Positions 1-7,838 of a stretch of 33,468 bases of DNA are shown here, piece after piece. The position numbers were made by a program, and so were the translations under genes. Source of the DNA: JAEZVV01 sp036652035 (GTDB taxonomy: Bacteria > Pseudomonadota > Gammaproteobacteria > Burkholderiales > Burkholderiaceae_F); NCBI GenBank assembly GCA_036652035.1, contig JAVVWR010000031.1:1-33468 (forward strand). The letters run 5' to 3'. Each line of letters starts with the position of its first letter. Position 1 is the first letter of the stretch. Below the pieces are notes generated by a model, which saw only the letters and a list, made by a program, of their open reading frames with translations, was not told the DNA's origin and did no database searches.

Positions 1-415
1 GCTCGATGTCGTTGCCCTTGAAGGTCGAGCCATCGCCCCAGATGTTGACGTCGTCCTCGCGCATCGCGGTCACCAGCATGGTGCCCGTCACCGCACGGCC
101 GATCGGCGTGGTGTTGAAGTAGGTCGCGCCCGCGGTCGTCACGTGGAAAGCGCCGCACTGCAGGGCGGCGATGCCTTCGGCCACCAGCTGCGCACGGCAG
201 TCGATCAGGCGGGCCTTTTCGGCGCCGTATTGCAGGGCCTTGCGCGGAATCTCTTCGTAGTCAGGCTCGTCGGGCTGACCGAGGTTGGCGGTATACGCAT
301 AGGGAACCGCGCCCTTCAGTCGCATCCAGTGCAGAGCCGCGCTGGTGTCGAGGCCGCCGGAAAAGGCGATGCCGACCTTCTGGCCGACGGGGAGGTGCTG
401 GAGAATGGTTGCCAT
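1..415 (-). CDS. argG: argininosuccinate synthase, N-terminal part (cut by window edge)
   Basis: Catalyses the ATP-dependent joining of citrulline and aspartate in cytoplasmic arginine synthesis. About 138 N-terminal residues are visible, from the ATG at 415 leftward to the edge. The PP-loop ATPase motif SGGLDTS is at residues 19-25, after VGIAF. The following segments (ALHWM, YTANLGQPDEPDY, TTAGATYFNTTPIGR, WGDGSTFKGNDIE) match the long, E. coli-like ArgG class of about 445 residues. No good Shine-Dalgarno precedes the ATG. The gene lies 194 bp downstream of the NUDIX gene, so it is probably separately transcribed. The product is clear; the rest of the gene is outside the window. Confidence 0.95.
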   Translation of the reverse strand, partial: MATILQHLPVGQKVGIAFSGGLDTSAALHWMRLKGAVPYAYTANLGQPDEPDYEEIPRKALQYGAEKARLIDCRAQLVAEGIAALQCGAFHVTTAGATYFNTTPIGRAVTGTMLVTAMREDDVNIWGDGSTFKGNDIE

Positions 416-609
416 AGTCGATAGCTGAGCTGATTGCCGAAGGTCGGCGACATTGCGCCGCAACAGACCCGATTATCGACGCATTCTGCCAGCCGGCGCG
501 GCCGCGGGCTCTGATTTCGCCTAGGACTTGCCGAATCTTGTCCTTGGTAAAGCCAAGGGCCTCAAGATTTCTCGCGCAATCGCCGCGCTCAGCAAGGCCT
601 GCGCAGCCT
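416..609. other. gene-free gap between NUDIX gene and argG
   Basis: This 194-bp stretch separates the end of the nuo-NUDIX unit from argG. It holds the hairpin at 534-569 and, on the minus strand, a GATAAT-like -10 hexamer (472-477) without a convincing -35. One minus-strand frame stays open through it but has no plausible start codon or ribosome binding site, so I do not call a gene. It probably carries the argG promoter. Confidence 0.5.
534..569 (-). terminator. hairpin downstream of the nuo/NUDIX unit
   Basis: Two stacked stems are visible: an outer 7-bp stem AATCTTG/CAAGATT and an inner 6-bp stem CCTTGG/CCAAGG with a 5-nt loop, joined by an asymmetric internal loop (1 versus 4 nt). It lies about 40 nt beyond the NUDIX stop. 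There is no T-tract after either strand, so it is not a standard intrinsic terminator. It may be an mRNA 3' end stabiliser or a Rho-assisted stop. Confidence 0.4.
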
Positions 610-1227
610 TCAAGTCGGGGCGGAGTTCGCCGGCCACTGCCCCGCCAGATAGTCGGCCAGCCAATGAACGCCGACGATGGTCTTCACATCGGTGATCCGC
701 CCTGCCCTCACGCCCTCGAGCAGTTCCTGCCAGGGCTGGGTGAAGACTTCGAGCACCTCGCCGGCGTCGAGCTTCTGTTCTTCGAGCGTCAGGCCGCGGG
801 CGAGGTAGACGTGGATCTTCTCGTCGCTATAGCCGATCGCGTTGTGAAAGCCGCCAAGGTAAATCCACTCCGCTGCGATATAGCCGGTTTCTTCGAGCAG
901 CTCGCGCTGGCCGCAGGCGAGCGCGCCTTCGTTGGCGTCGAGCTTGCCGGCGGGGAATTCGACAAAGGCCTGGCCGACCGGATGCCGCCACTGGCGCTCG
1001 AGCACGACCTGGCCGTCGGCCAGCAGCGGAATGATCATCACCGCGCCGGGGTGGCGGATGAATTCGCGCGGGGCGACCACGCCGTCGGGCACCCGCACGG
1101 TCTCTCGCTGAACCTGCAGGAACACCCCGCGATACGCCAGCTCCGAGCTCAGGGTCTCTTCGGCAAGCGGATCGCGGTCGGTGTTGTTGAGCGAATCAGC
1201 CGCCGAATCAGCCACCGGATCAACCAC
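610..1227 (-). CDS. NUDIX hydrolase, ADP-ribose pyrophosphatase type
   Basis: Probably hydrolyses ADP-ribose or a related nucleoside diphosphate sugar to AMP plus a sugar phosphate. With the GTG at 1227 it is 205 residues. A complete Nudix box GX5EX7REUXEEXGU runs from about residue 94 to 116 (GKLDANE...RELLEETG). The flanking RHPGAVMIIPLL, LERQWRHPVG and EFPAGKLD segments are typical of the ADPRase branch. No ATG is available. The GTG overlaps the nuoN stop by 8 bases (GTGGTTGA), which suggests translational coupling; a second GTG at 1215 is an alternative. The first codons are encoded by a 12-bp tandem repeat and are probably disordered. The product family is secure; start and substrate are inferred. 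Confidence 0.88.
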   Translation of the reverse strand: MVDPVADSAADSLNNTDRDPLAEETLSSELAYRGVFLQVQRETVRVPDGVVAPREFIRHPGAVMIIPLLADGQVVLERQWRHPVGQAFVEFPAGKLDANEGALACGQRELLEETGYIAAEWIYLGGFHNAIGYSDEKIHVYLARGLTLEEQKLDAGEVLEVFTQPWQELLEGVRAGRITDVKTIVGVHWLADYLAGQWPANSAPT

Positions 1228-1228
1228 C
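1193..1228. repeat. three tandem copies of a 12-bp unit
   Basis: Read on the minus strand, GGTGGTTGATCC, GGTGGCTGATTC and GGCGGCTGATTC follow one another without gaps; neighbouring copies differ by one or two bases. The array contains the nuoN stop codon and the candidate GTG starts of the NUDIX gene. Confidence 0.85.
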
Positions 1229-2725
1229 CAGCGTGCGCGCCATCGCGTCGGAGCAGAGCTGAAGCAGCCCTTGCGGGAAGAGGCCCACAACCAGGACGAA
1301 AGCGCCGTTGATCGACAGCGCCACCCGCAGGTCGATGCTCGCCTCCAGGCGCGGCGCGCCAGCAGCCGGCGCATCGAAGTACATCACCTTGACGATGCGC
1401 AGGTAGTAGTAAGCCGCCACCAGAGAGAGCATGACCGCCGTCACGGCAAGCACCACCGCGTAGGTCGAGGCGCCACCGGCAAGCAGGGTCTCGAGCACCA
1501 CCAGCTTGGAGTAGAAGCCCACGGTCGGCGGCACGCCGGCGAGCGAGAACATCAAGAGCAGCATCACGAAGGCGTACCACGGGCTGCGCGCGTTGAGGCC
1601 GGCCAGATCCGAGATCTCCTCGGCCTCGAAACCGTTGCGCGCCATCAGCAGGATCACGCCAAAAGTGCCCAGCGTGGTGATGCCGTAGGTGATGACGTAG
1701 AACATCGCGGCCGAGAAATCGCCCACGGCGTTCATCGGGTTGCCGCCGGCGATGGGGCCGACCAGGGCGAGCAGCATGAAGCCCATCTGGCCGATGGTCG
1801 AATACGCCAGCATGCGCTTCAAGTTGGTCTGGACAATCGCGGCAAGGTTGCCGACCACCAGCGAGGCCACGGCGATGATCGCCAGCATCTGCTGCCAGTC
1901 GAACGCGAGCGGCAGCAGGCCTTCGACCAACAGGCGGAAGACGATCGCAAACGCGGCCAGCTTGGGCGCGGTGCCGATGAACATGGTGATCGGCGTGGGC
2001 GCACCCTGGTAAACGTCGGGCACCCACATGTGGAAGGGCACGGCGCCGAGCTTGAAGGCGAGACCCGCCACGATGAACACGGTGCCCAGGACCAGCGCGC
2101 CGCGGCTGGCGACCTGGCCGGTGCCGATGTGGCGGGCGAGCTCGTTGATGTCGAGCGTGCCGGTCGCGCCGTAGAGCATCGACATACCGTAGAGCAGGAA
2201 GCCGGAAGCCAGGGCGCCGAGAACGAAGTACTTCATCGCCGCCTCAGACGCGGTGGGGTCGTCGCGGCGCAAGGCCACCAGGGCGTAGAGCGACAAGGCC
2301 TGAAGCTCGAGGCCAAGGTAGACCACGAGCAGGTTGTTGGCCGAGATCATCACGAAGATGCCCAGCAGGGTGAAGAGCGTGAGCGTGAAGAGCTCGCCCT
2401 TCCACAGGCCGCGGTCGATCGAGTAGCCCTGCGCGTAGATCAGCACCAGCGCCACCATCAGGCAGGCAAAGAGCTTGAGCACATTGCCCATCGGGTCGGT
2501 CACGTACATGCCGCCAAAGGCGTACATGACGACGTCCTGGCTGAGAAACACCCAGGTCACGGCGGCGACCAGGGCCAGCGCCGCGAGGCTCAGGGCGAAG
2601 GTGATGTGGCGGCGCGAGTCCGGAATGAAAAGGTCGGCCAGCAGGATCACGCAGGTGGAGATCAGAAGCGTGATCTCCGGGGCGGCGGCGACAAGATTGA
2701 GTTGATCCATGATGCTTTCGCTCAC
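1220..2725 (-). CDS. nuoN: NADH-quinone oxidoreductase subunit N
   Basis: Antiporter-like proton-pumping subunit of complex I in the inner membrane. It has 501 residues, about 14 hydrophobic segments and the Mrp-type Proton_antipo_M domain. Family hallmarks are YLGLELQALSLYALVA (the conserved membrane glutamate), PFHMWVPDVYQGAPTP, and NLKRMLAYSTIGQMGFM. Its ATG overlaps the nuoM stop as ATGA, so it is translationally coupled. It is the last nuo gene and overlaps the NUDIX gene. Length is normal for the family. Confidence 0.97.
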   Translation of the reverse strand: MSESIMDQLNLVAAAPEITLLISTCVILLADLFIPDSRRHITFALSLAALALVAAVTWVFLSQDVVMYAFGGMYVTDPMGNVLKLFACLMVALVLIYAQGYSIDRGLWKGELFTLTLFTLLGIFVMISANNLLVVYLGLELQALSLYALVALRRDDPTASEAAMKYFVLGALASGFLLYGMSMLYGATGTLDINELARHIGTGQVASRGALVLGTVFIVAGLAFKLGAVPFHMWVPDVYQGAPTPITMFIGTAPKLAAFAIVFRLLVEGLLPLAFDWQQMLAIIAVASLVVGNLAAIVQTNLKRMLAYSTIGQMGFMLLALVGPIAGGNPMNAVGDFSAAMFYVITYGITTLGTFGVILLMARNGFEAEEISDLAGLNARSPWYAFVMLLLMFSLAGVPPTVGFYSKLVVLETLLAGGASTYAVVLAVTAVMLSLVAAYYYLRIVKVMYFDAPAAGAPRLEASIDLRVALSINGAFVLVVGLFPQGLLQLCSDAMARTLGG

Positions 2726-4230
2726 TTGGCCAGTTCGACGGCCACGGGCAGCTTCGATTGCTCAGTCTGCGTGAGCAGCTTGGCAACGCTGGCGTTCATC
2801 ACATCGGTGACGGGCTTGGGGTAGACGCCCATCCACAGGACGGCGGCCGCCAGGATGGCGAGGAAGGAGAACTCGCGCGCGCCGATGTCTTTCAACTCGG
2901 CCACGTGCGGGTTGCCGATCTCGCCAAAGATCACGCGCTTGACCATCCACAGCGTGTAGGCCGCGCCAAAGATCAGCGTGGTGGCGGCGAGCGCGCCGAT
3001 CCAGAAGTTGAACTTCACCGCGCCGAGGATGACCATGAATTCGCCCACGAAACCCGAGGTGCCCGGCAGGCCGGCGTTGGCCATCGAGAAGAGCACCATG
3101 AAGGCGGCGAACTTGGGCATGGTGTTGGCCACGCCACCGTAGTCGGCGATGTTGCGGCTGTGCATGCGGTCGTAGAGCACGCCGATGCACAGGAACATCG
3201 CGCCCGAGACAAAGCCGTGCGAGATCATCTGCACGATCCCGCCTTCGATCCCGAGCGTGTTGAACATGAAAAAGCCGAGCGTGACAAAACCCATGTGGGC
3301 GATCGAGCTGTAGGCCACCAGCTTCTTCATGTCCTTCTGCACCAGGGCCACAAGGCCGATGTAGACCACCGCGATCAGGGACAGCGTGATCATGAAGTCG
3401 GCCATCTCGCGCGAGGCGTCGGGCAGGATCGGCAAGGAGAAGCGCAGGAAACCGTAGGCGCCGAGCTTGAGCATGATGGCCGCCAGCACCACCGAACCGC
3501 CGGTGGGCGCTTCGACGTGGGCATCGGGCAGCCAGGTGTGGACCGGCCACATCGGCACCTTCACGGCAAAAGCCATGAAGAAGGCGACAAAGAGCAGGAT
3601 CTGAGCGGTGAGCCCCAGCGGCGTCTTGACCCACACCGCGAAATCGAAGCTGCCGCCCGAGACCGTGTACAGGTAGACCAGGGCCACCAGCATCAAGAGC
3701 GAGCCGAGCAAGGTGTAGAGAAAGAACTTGATCGCGGCGTAGACCCGGTTGGCCCCGCCCCAGACGCCGATGATGAGGTACATCGGAATCAGGGTCGCCT
3801 CGAAGAAGACGTAGAAGAGCAGCGCGTCGGCGGCGGCGAAGACGCCGACCATCAGACCCGAGAGGATCAGAAAGGCGGCGTAGTACTGCGCCACGCGGGT
3901 CTCGATCACCTCCCAGCCGGCCAGAACCACCAGCACGGTGGTGAAGGCCGTGAGCAGGACGAACCACAGCGAGATGCCGTCGACGCCCAGGTGGTAGTGG
4001 ACGTTGAAGCGCGCGATCCACGAGACCTTCTCGACAAACTGCAGGTCGGCCGAGGCCGGGTCGAATCCGAAATACAGCGGAAGCGTGACGAGAAAGCCCG
4101 CCACCGCGCCGATCAGGGCGACGCCCTTGACGACGCCGACGTTCTGGGCGCGGCCCGCCGCCATCAACAGAAGGCCGAAGGCGATCGGCACCCAGATCGC
4201 CAGGCTCAGCCAGGAAGTGGTGTTGTTCAT
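2722..4230 (-). CDS. nuoM: NADH-quinone oxidoreductase subunit M
   Basis: Second antiporter-like pumping subunit of complex I. It has 502 residues and about 14 membrane segments. FYVFFEATLIPMYLIIGVWG carries the conserved membrane Glu; PMWPVHTWLPDAHVEAPT and MKKLVAYSSIAHMGFV are family signatures, the latter with the conserved Lys. It ends in an ATGA overlap with nuoN and starts 16 bases after the nuoL stop. No irregularity is seen. Confidence 0.97.
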   Translation of the reverse strand: MNNTTSWLSLAIWVPIAFGLLLMAAGRAQNVGVVKGVALIGAVAGFLVTLPLYFGFDPASADLQFVEKVSWIARFNVHYHLGVDGISLWFVLLTAFTTVLVVLAGWEVIETRVAQYYAAFLILSGLMVGVFAAADALLFYVFFEATLIPMYLIIGVWGGANRVYAAIKFFLYTLLGSLLMLVALVYLYTVSGGSFDFAVWVKTPLGLTAQILLFVAFFMAFAVKVPMWPVHTWLPDAHVEAPTGGSVVLAAIMLKLGAYGFLRFSLPILPDASREMADFMITLSLIAVVYIGLVALVQKDMKKLVAYSSIAHMGFVTLGFFMFNTLGIEGGIVQMISHGFVSGAMFLCIGVLYDRMHSRNIADYGGVANTMPKFAAFMVLFSMANAGLPGTSGFVGEFMVILGAVKFNFWIGALAATTLIFGAAYTLWMVKRVIFGEIGNPHVAELKDIGAREFSFLAILAAAVLWMGVYPKPVTDVMNASVAKLLTQTEQSKLPVAVELAK

Positions 4231-4246
4231 GTCGTTCTTGCGCCTT

Positions 4247-6271
4247 CTATCGACCGAGCGTCACGAAGAGCGTGATGAGGATGAGAACCCCGATCACCAT
4301 CGTGAAGGCGTACTGGAAGAGATAACCGGACTGCCAGCGGCGAGTCAGGGCCGCGAGCCAGCCGACCAGACGGGCCGAACCGTTGACGAAGAAGCCGTCA
4401 ATGAAGGTCTGGTCGCCCCACTTCCACAGGCCACGGCCAAGCTTGACCGCGCCGTTGGCGAAGATCATCTGGTTGACGTCGTCGAGGTAGTACTTGTTGA
4501 CGAGTAGCCCGTGGAGACCCGAGAAGCGCTGGGCGAGCGCGGCCGGAATGTCGGGGCGCTTGATCACGAAGAACCAGGCCAGCACCACGCCCGCCATTGA
4601 GAGCAGGAAGGGCAAGGAGGTAAAGCCGTGGATCGCCATCGCCACCGGGCCGTGGTACTCCTCGGCCAGCGCCGCCATCGAGCGGTGCTTGAGCACATCG
4701 ACAAAGATGTCCTGGCTGAAGAACGAGCCAAAGAGCAGCGGGCTGATCGCGACAAAGCCAATCACCACCGCCGGGATCGCCAGCAGCACCAGGGGCACCG
4801 TGACCACCGCGGGCGACTCGTGCGGCGTGCCGCCGTGGTGGTCGTCGTGGCCATGCTTGTCGTCATGAGCGTCGTGGCCGTGCGGATCGTGCTTGTGTGA
4901 GGCGTCCGCGCGCAGCTTGCCTTCGAACACCATGAAATACATGCGGAAGGTATAGAAGGCGGTGATGAACACGCCCGCGGTCACCGCAAACGCCGCCCAA
5001 CCCGCGCCCCATACGCCGGCGTGCTGCGCGGCGATGATGATGCTGTCCTTCGAGTAGAAGCCCGAGAAGAAGGGGAAGCCGATCGACGAGATCGAGGCGA
5101 GCAGGAAGGTGAACCAGGTGATGGGCATGAGCTTGCGCAAGCCCCCCATGAACCGCATGTCCTGTTGGTGGTGCATGCCCATGATCACCGAGCCCGCGCC
5201 AAGAAACAGCAGCGCCTTGAAGAAGGCGTGGGTCATCAGGTGGAACATCGCCGCCGAGTAGGCCGAAGCGCCCAGCGCGACCGTCATGTAACCCAGCTGC
5301 GAGAGCGTGGAATACGCGACCACGCGCTTGATGTCGTTCTGCACCATCGCCAGGATGCCCATGAAGAAGGCGGTGATGGCGCCGATCACGATGATGAACG
5401 AGAGCGCGGTATTGCTGAGCTCAAACAGCGGCGACATCCGGCTGACCATGAAGATGCCGGCCGTCACCATGGTGGCGGCGTGGATCAGCGCCGAGATCGG
5501 GGTCGGGCCTTCCATCGAGTCGGGTAGCCAGACGTGCAGCGGAAACTGCGCGCTCTTGCCCATCGCGCCGATGAAGAGACAGATCCCGATCACGCTCATC
5601 AGCATCCACGGCGTGCCGGGGACCAGCTCGACCGTCTGATCGGCCATGCCGGGAGCGGCCTGGAAGATCGCGGCGTAATCGAGCGTGCCGAAGTGCGCGA
5701 GCACGAGGCCAATGCCCAGCAGAAAGCCGAAGTCGCCCACCCGGTTGACCAGGAACGCCTTCATGTTGGCGTAGATCGCCGTCGGCCGCGTGTACCAGAA
5801 GCCGATCAGCAGGTAGGAGACCAGGCCCACCGCTTCCCAGCCAAAGAAGAGCTGGAGGAAGTTGTTGCTCATCACCAGCATCAGCATGCTGAAGGTAAAG
5901 AGCGAGATGTAGGCAAAGAAGCGGCTGTAGCCCGGGTCTTCGCGCATGTAGCCGATGGTGTAGATGTGGACCATCAAGGACACGAAGGTCACCACCACCA
6001 TCATCATGGCGCTCAGGGTGTCGATCAGGAAACCGACCGAAAGCTTCAGGCTGCCGATCGCCATCCACTCGTACACCGTGCCATTGAAGGTGTTGCCGTT
6101 GAGAACATCGGCCAACACCACGGCCGAGGCGATGGCCGAGACCAGAACGCCAAGGATGGTCACGGTCGAGGAACCCGCGCGTCCCACCCAGCGCGAGAAC
6201 AGCCCGGCGACGATGGCGCCGATCAGCGGCGCGATCGGCGCCAGCAGGTAGAGCTTTTGCATGGCCGTCAT
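4247..6271 (-). CDS. nuoL: NADH-quinone oxidoreductase subunit L
   Basis: Largest antiporter-like subunit of complex I. It has 674 residues with the N-terminal Proton_antipo_N and Proton_antipo_M domains and the long lateral helix region at the C terminus. Signatures include LFFGWEAVGLVSYLLIGFWY, PLHVWLPDSMEGPTPISALI and DIKRVVAYSTLSQLGYM. A His- and Asp-rich hydrophilic loop at about residues 457-482 is the only unusual segment. The ATG at 6271 is preceded by AAGGGG inside the nuoK stop region; a second in-frame ATG at 6262 is possible. It starts 3 bases after nuoK. Confidence 0.97.
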   Translation of the reverse strand: MTAMQKLYLLAPIAPLIGAIVAGLFSRWVGRAGSSTVTILGVLVSAIASAVVLADVLNGNTFNGTVYEWMAIGSLKLSVGFLIDTLSAMMMVVVTFVSLMVHIYTIGYMREDPGYSRFFAYISLFTFSMLMLVMSNNFLQLFFGWEAVGLVSYLLIGFWYTRPTAIYANMKAFLVNRVGDFGFLLGIGLVLAHFGTLDYAAIFQAAPGMADQTVELVPGTPWMLMSVIGICLFIGAMGKSAQFPLHVWLPDSMEGPTPISALIHAATMVTAGIFMVSRMSPLFELSNTALSFIIVIGAITAFFMGILAMVQNDIKRVVAYSTLSQLGYMTVALGASAYSAAMFHLMTHAFFKALLFLGAGSVIMGMHHQQDMRFMGGLRKLMPITWFTFLLASISSIGFPFFSGFYSKDSIIIAAQHAGVWGAGWAAFAVTAGVFITAFYTFRMYFMVFEGKLRADASHKHDPHGHDAHDDKHGHDDHHGGTPHESPAVVTVPLVLLAIPAVVIGFVAISPLLFGSFFSQDIFVDVLKHRSMAALAEEYHGPVAMAIHGFTSLPFLLSMAGVVLAWFFVIKRPDIPAALAQRFSGLHGLLVNKYYLDDVNQMIFANGAVKLGRGLWKWGDQTFIDGFFVNGSARLVGWLAALTRRWQSGYLFQYAFTMVIGVLILITLFVTLGR

Positions 6272-6274
6272 GCC

Positions 6275-6580
6275 CTACCCCTTGAGCGAGTCGAGTTCGG
6301 CGACATTGATCGTGCGCCGGTTGCGGAACAGCACGACCAGGATCGCCAGGCCGATGGCGGCTTCGGCCGCCGCCACGGTGAGGATGAAGAAGACGAACAC
6401 CTGACCGTGGAGATCGCCCAGGTAATGGCTGAAAGCGACGAAGTTCATGTTGACGGCGAGCAGCATCAGCTCGATCGCCATGAGCAGGACGATCAGGTTT
6501 CTCCGGTTCATGAAGATTCCGATCACGCTGATGGCGAAGAGCAAGGCTCCAACGCCGAGATACCAGGACAGCGATACCAA
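6275..6580 (-). CDS. nuoK: NADH-quinone oxidoreductase subunit K (TTG start)
   Basis: Small membrane subunit of complex I. From the TTG at 6580 it has 101 residues, the usual family length, with three membrane helices. Core segments are GIFMNRRNLIVLLMAIELMLLAVN, NFVAFSHYLGD and VFFILTVAAAEAAIGLAI, carrying the two conserved membrane glutamates. The frame is open further upstream, but that part lies inside nuoJ and is not NuoK-like. The TTG has a well-spaced GGAGAAAAGAC upstream and follows the nuoJ stop by 20 bases. No ATG or GTG fits, so I chose TTG. Confidence 0.95.
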   Translation of the reverse strand: MVSLSWYLGVGALLFAISVIGIFMNRRNLIVLLMAIELMLLAVNMNFVAFSHYLGDLHGQVFVFFILTVAAAEAAIGLAILVVLFRNRRTINVAELDSLKG

Positions 6581-6600
6581 GTCTTTTCTCCGTCTAGCGC

Positions 6601-7224
6601 TCAGACCTTGGGGGTCTGGCGGGATTCTTCGTCCGCAGGCATGGCCACCAGCCGCACGCGGTCGCTCGCCCTGACGCGAACCTGCTGGGCGGGGTCTTGC
6701 CACTTCGAGTCCTTGCGGCCGCGCAACGTCAGCGCGATGGCGGCAATGATCGCCACCAGCAGCAGCACGCCGGCGATCTGCAGCGGGTACACGTATTCAG
6801 TGAAGGTCAACATCCCGAGCGCGTGAACATTGCTCTGGCCAGCGGCGCCTTGAACGGGCGGCGCTGCGGTCATCGCCAGCCACTGCGGCTGCGCCAGCAC
6901 CAGCCAGAGCTGCAGCAGGATCAGCGCGGCCACGCCCACGGCGGCCGGCGCATGGCGCCAGAAGCCGCCGCTGCCGCGGTCGATGTTGATGTCGAGCATC
7001 ATCACGACGAACAGGAAGAGAACCATGACCGCGCCCACGTACACCAGCACGAGAGCGATGGCGAGGAATTCCGCCTGGAGCAGGATCCACAGGCAGGCCG
7101 CGGAAAAGAAGGTCAGCACGAGGTAGAGCACCGCGTGAACCGGGTTGCGTGCGGTGATCACTCGCACGGCCGCGAGCAGCATCGTCGCAGCGAAGATCAG
7201 AAACAGGATGGTCTTGGTGTCCAT
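6601..7224 (-). CDS. nuoJ: NADH-quinone oxidoreductase subunit J
   Basis: Membrane subunit of complex I next to NuoK and NuoA. It has 207 residues and five hydrophobic segments. The N-terminal part (ARNPVHAVLYLVLTFFSAACLWILLQAEFLA...LVYVGAVMVLFLFVVMMLDI) is the conserved core with the pi-bulge helix. The C-terminal tail after about residue 170 is hydrophilic. It is separated from nuoI by 73 bases that hold a strong GC palindrome. Confidence 0.96.
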   Translation of the reverse strand: MDTKTILFLIFAATMLLAAVRVITARNPVHAVLYLVLTFFSAACLWILLQAEFLAIALVLVYVGAVMVLFLFVVMMLDINIDRGSGGFWRHAPAAVGVAALILLQLWLVLAQPQWLAMTAAPPVQGAAGQSNVHALGMLTFTEYVYPLQIAGVLLLVAIIAAIALTLRGRKDSKWQDPAQQVRVRASDRVRLVAMPADEESRQTPKV

Positions 7225-7250
7225 GCGATATCGGGTCCGGTGGTGTCTTG

Positions 7251-7271
7251 GGGGCGCGCGCCGCGCGCCCC
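7251..7271. repeat. perfect GC palindrome between nuoI and nuoJ
   Basis: GGGGCGCGCG, one C, then CGCGCGCCCC: two 10-base arms that are exact reverse complements with a single central base. In RNA it would fold into a very stable hairpin with a few central bases unpaired. It sits in the 73-bp gap inside the nuo operon, the longest intergenic gap between nuo genes. Confidence 0.85.
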
Positions 7272-7297
7272 GGTGATGTCAGCCAGCCCTGTCTCCC

Positions 7298-7825
7298 TTA
7301 TCGGTACTTGGCATCCGCCTCGCGGGCGGCGGCGATATCGGCTTCGTAGCGGTCACCGACCGCCAGCAGCATGTCCTTGGTGAAGAGGAGATCGCCGCGC
7401 TTTTCGCCGTGGTACTCGTGGATATGGGTCTCCACGATCGAATCGACCGGGCAGCTCTCTTCGCAGAAACCGCAGAAGATGCACTTGCTCAGGTCGATGT
7501 CGTAGCGGCTGGTGCGACGGGTGCCGTCGGCGCGCTGCTCACTCTCGATCGTGATCGCCATGGCCGGGCACACCGCCTCGCACAGCTTGCAGGCAATGCA
7601 GCGCTCTTCCCCGTTGGGGTAGCGGCGCAGGGCGTGCAGGCCGCGGAAACGCGGCGACATCGGCGTCTTCTCTTCCGGATACTGAATCGTGATCTTGCGC
7701 CGGAACATGTAGCGCCCGGTGAGCGCCATGCCCGTGAGCATTTCCTTGAGCATCAAGCTGCCAAAGAAATCCTTGATCGTCGCTCCGGTCGAGCCTTGGT
7801 CCTTGGTGAGGACGTCGTTCTTCAT
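7298..7825 (-). CDS. nuoI: NADH-quinone oxidoreductase subunit I
   Basis: Two-[4Fe-4S] ferredoxin-like subunit of the peripheral arm, passing electrons from NuoG to NuoB. It has 175 residues. Cys76, 79, 82, 86 (CIACKLCEAVCP) and Cys115, 118, 121, 125 (CIFCGFCEESCP) bind clusters N6a and N6b. FRGLHALRRYPNGEERC is the family signature. The N terminus is about 12 residues longer than the usual 162-163-residue protein; no better internal start is visible before the conserved IKDFFGSLML. It lies 13 bases upstream of the previous gene's end (nuoH). Confidence 0.97.
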   Translation of the reverse strand: MKNDVLTKDQGSTGATIKDFFGSLMLKEMLTGMALTGRYMFRRKITIQYPEEKTPMSPRFRGLHALRRYPNGEERCIACKLCEAVCPAMAITIESEQRADGTRRTSRYDIDLSKCIFCGFCEESCPVDSIVETHIHEYHGEKRGDLLFTKDMLLAVGDRYEADIAAAREADAKYR

Positions 7826-7838
7826 GGTCGCAGCCTCG

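Noticed and set aside
1181..4275. Large plus-strand frames opposite nuoN and nuoM (505-547 codons)
   Set aside because: His/Asp/Glu-rich antisense shadows of membrane-protein genes; no recognisable domain and no ribosome binding site.
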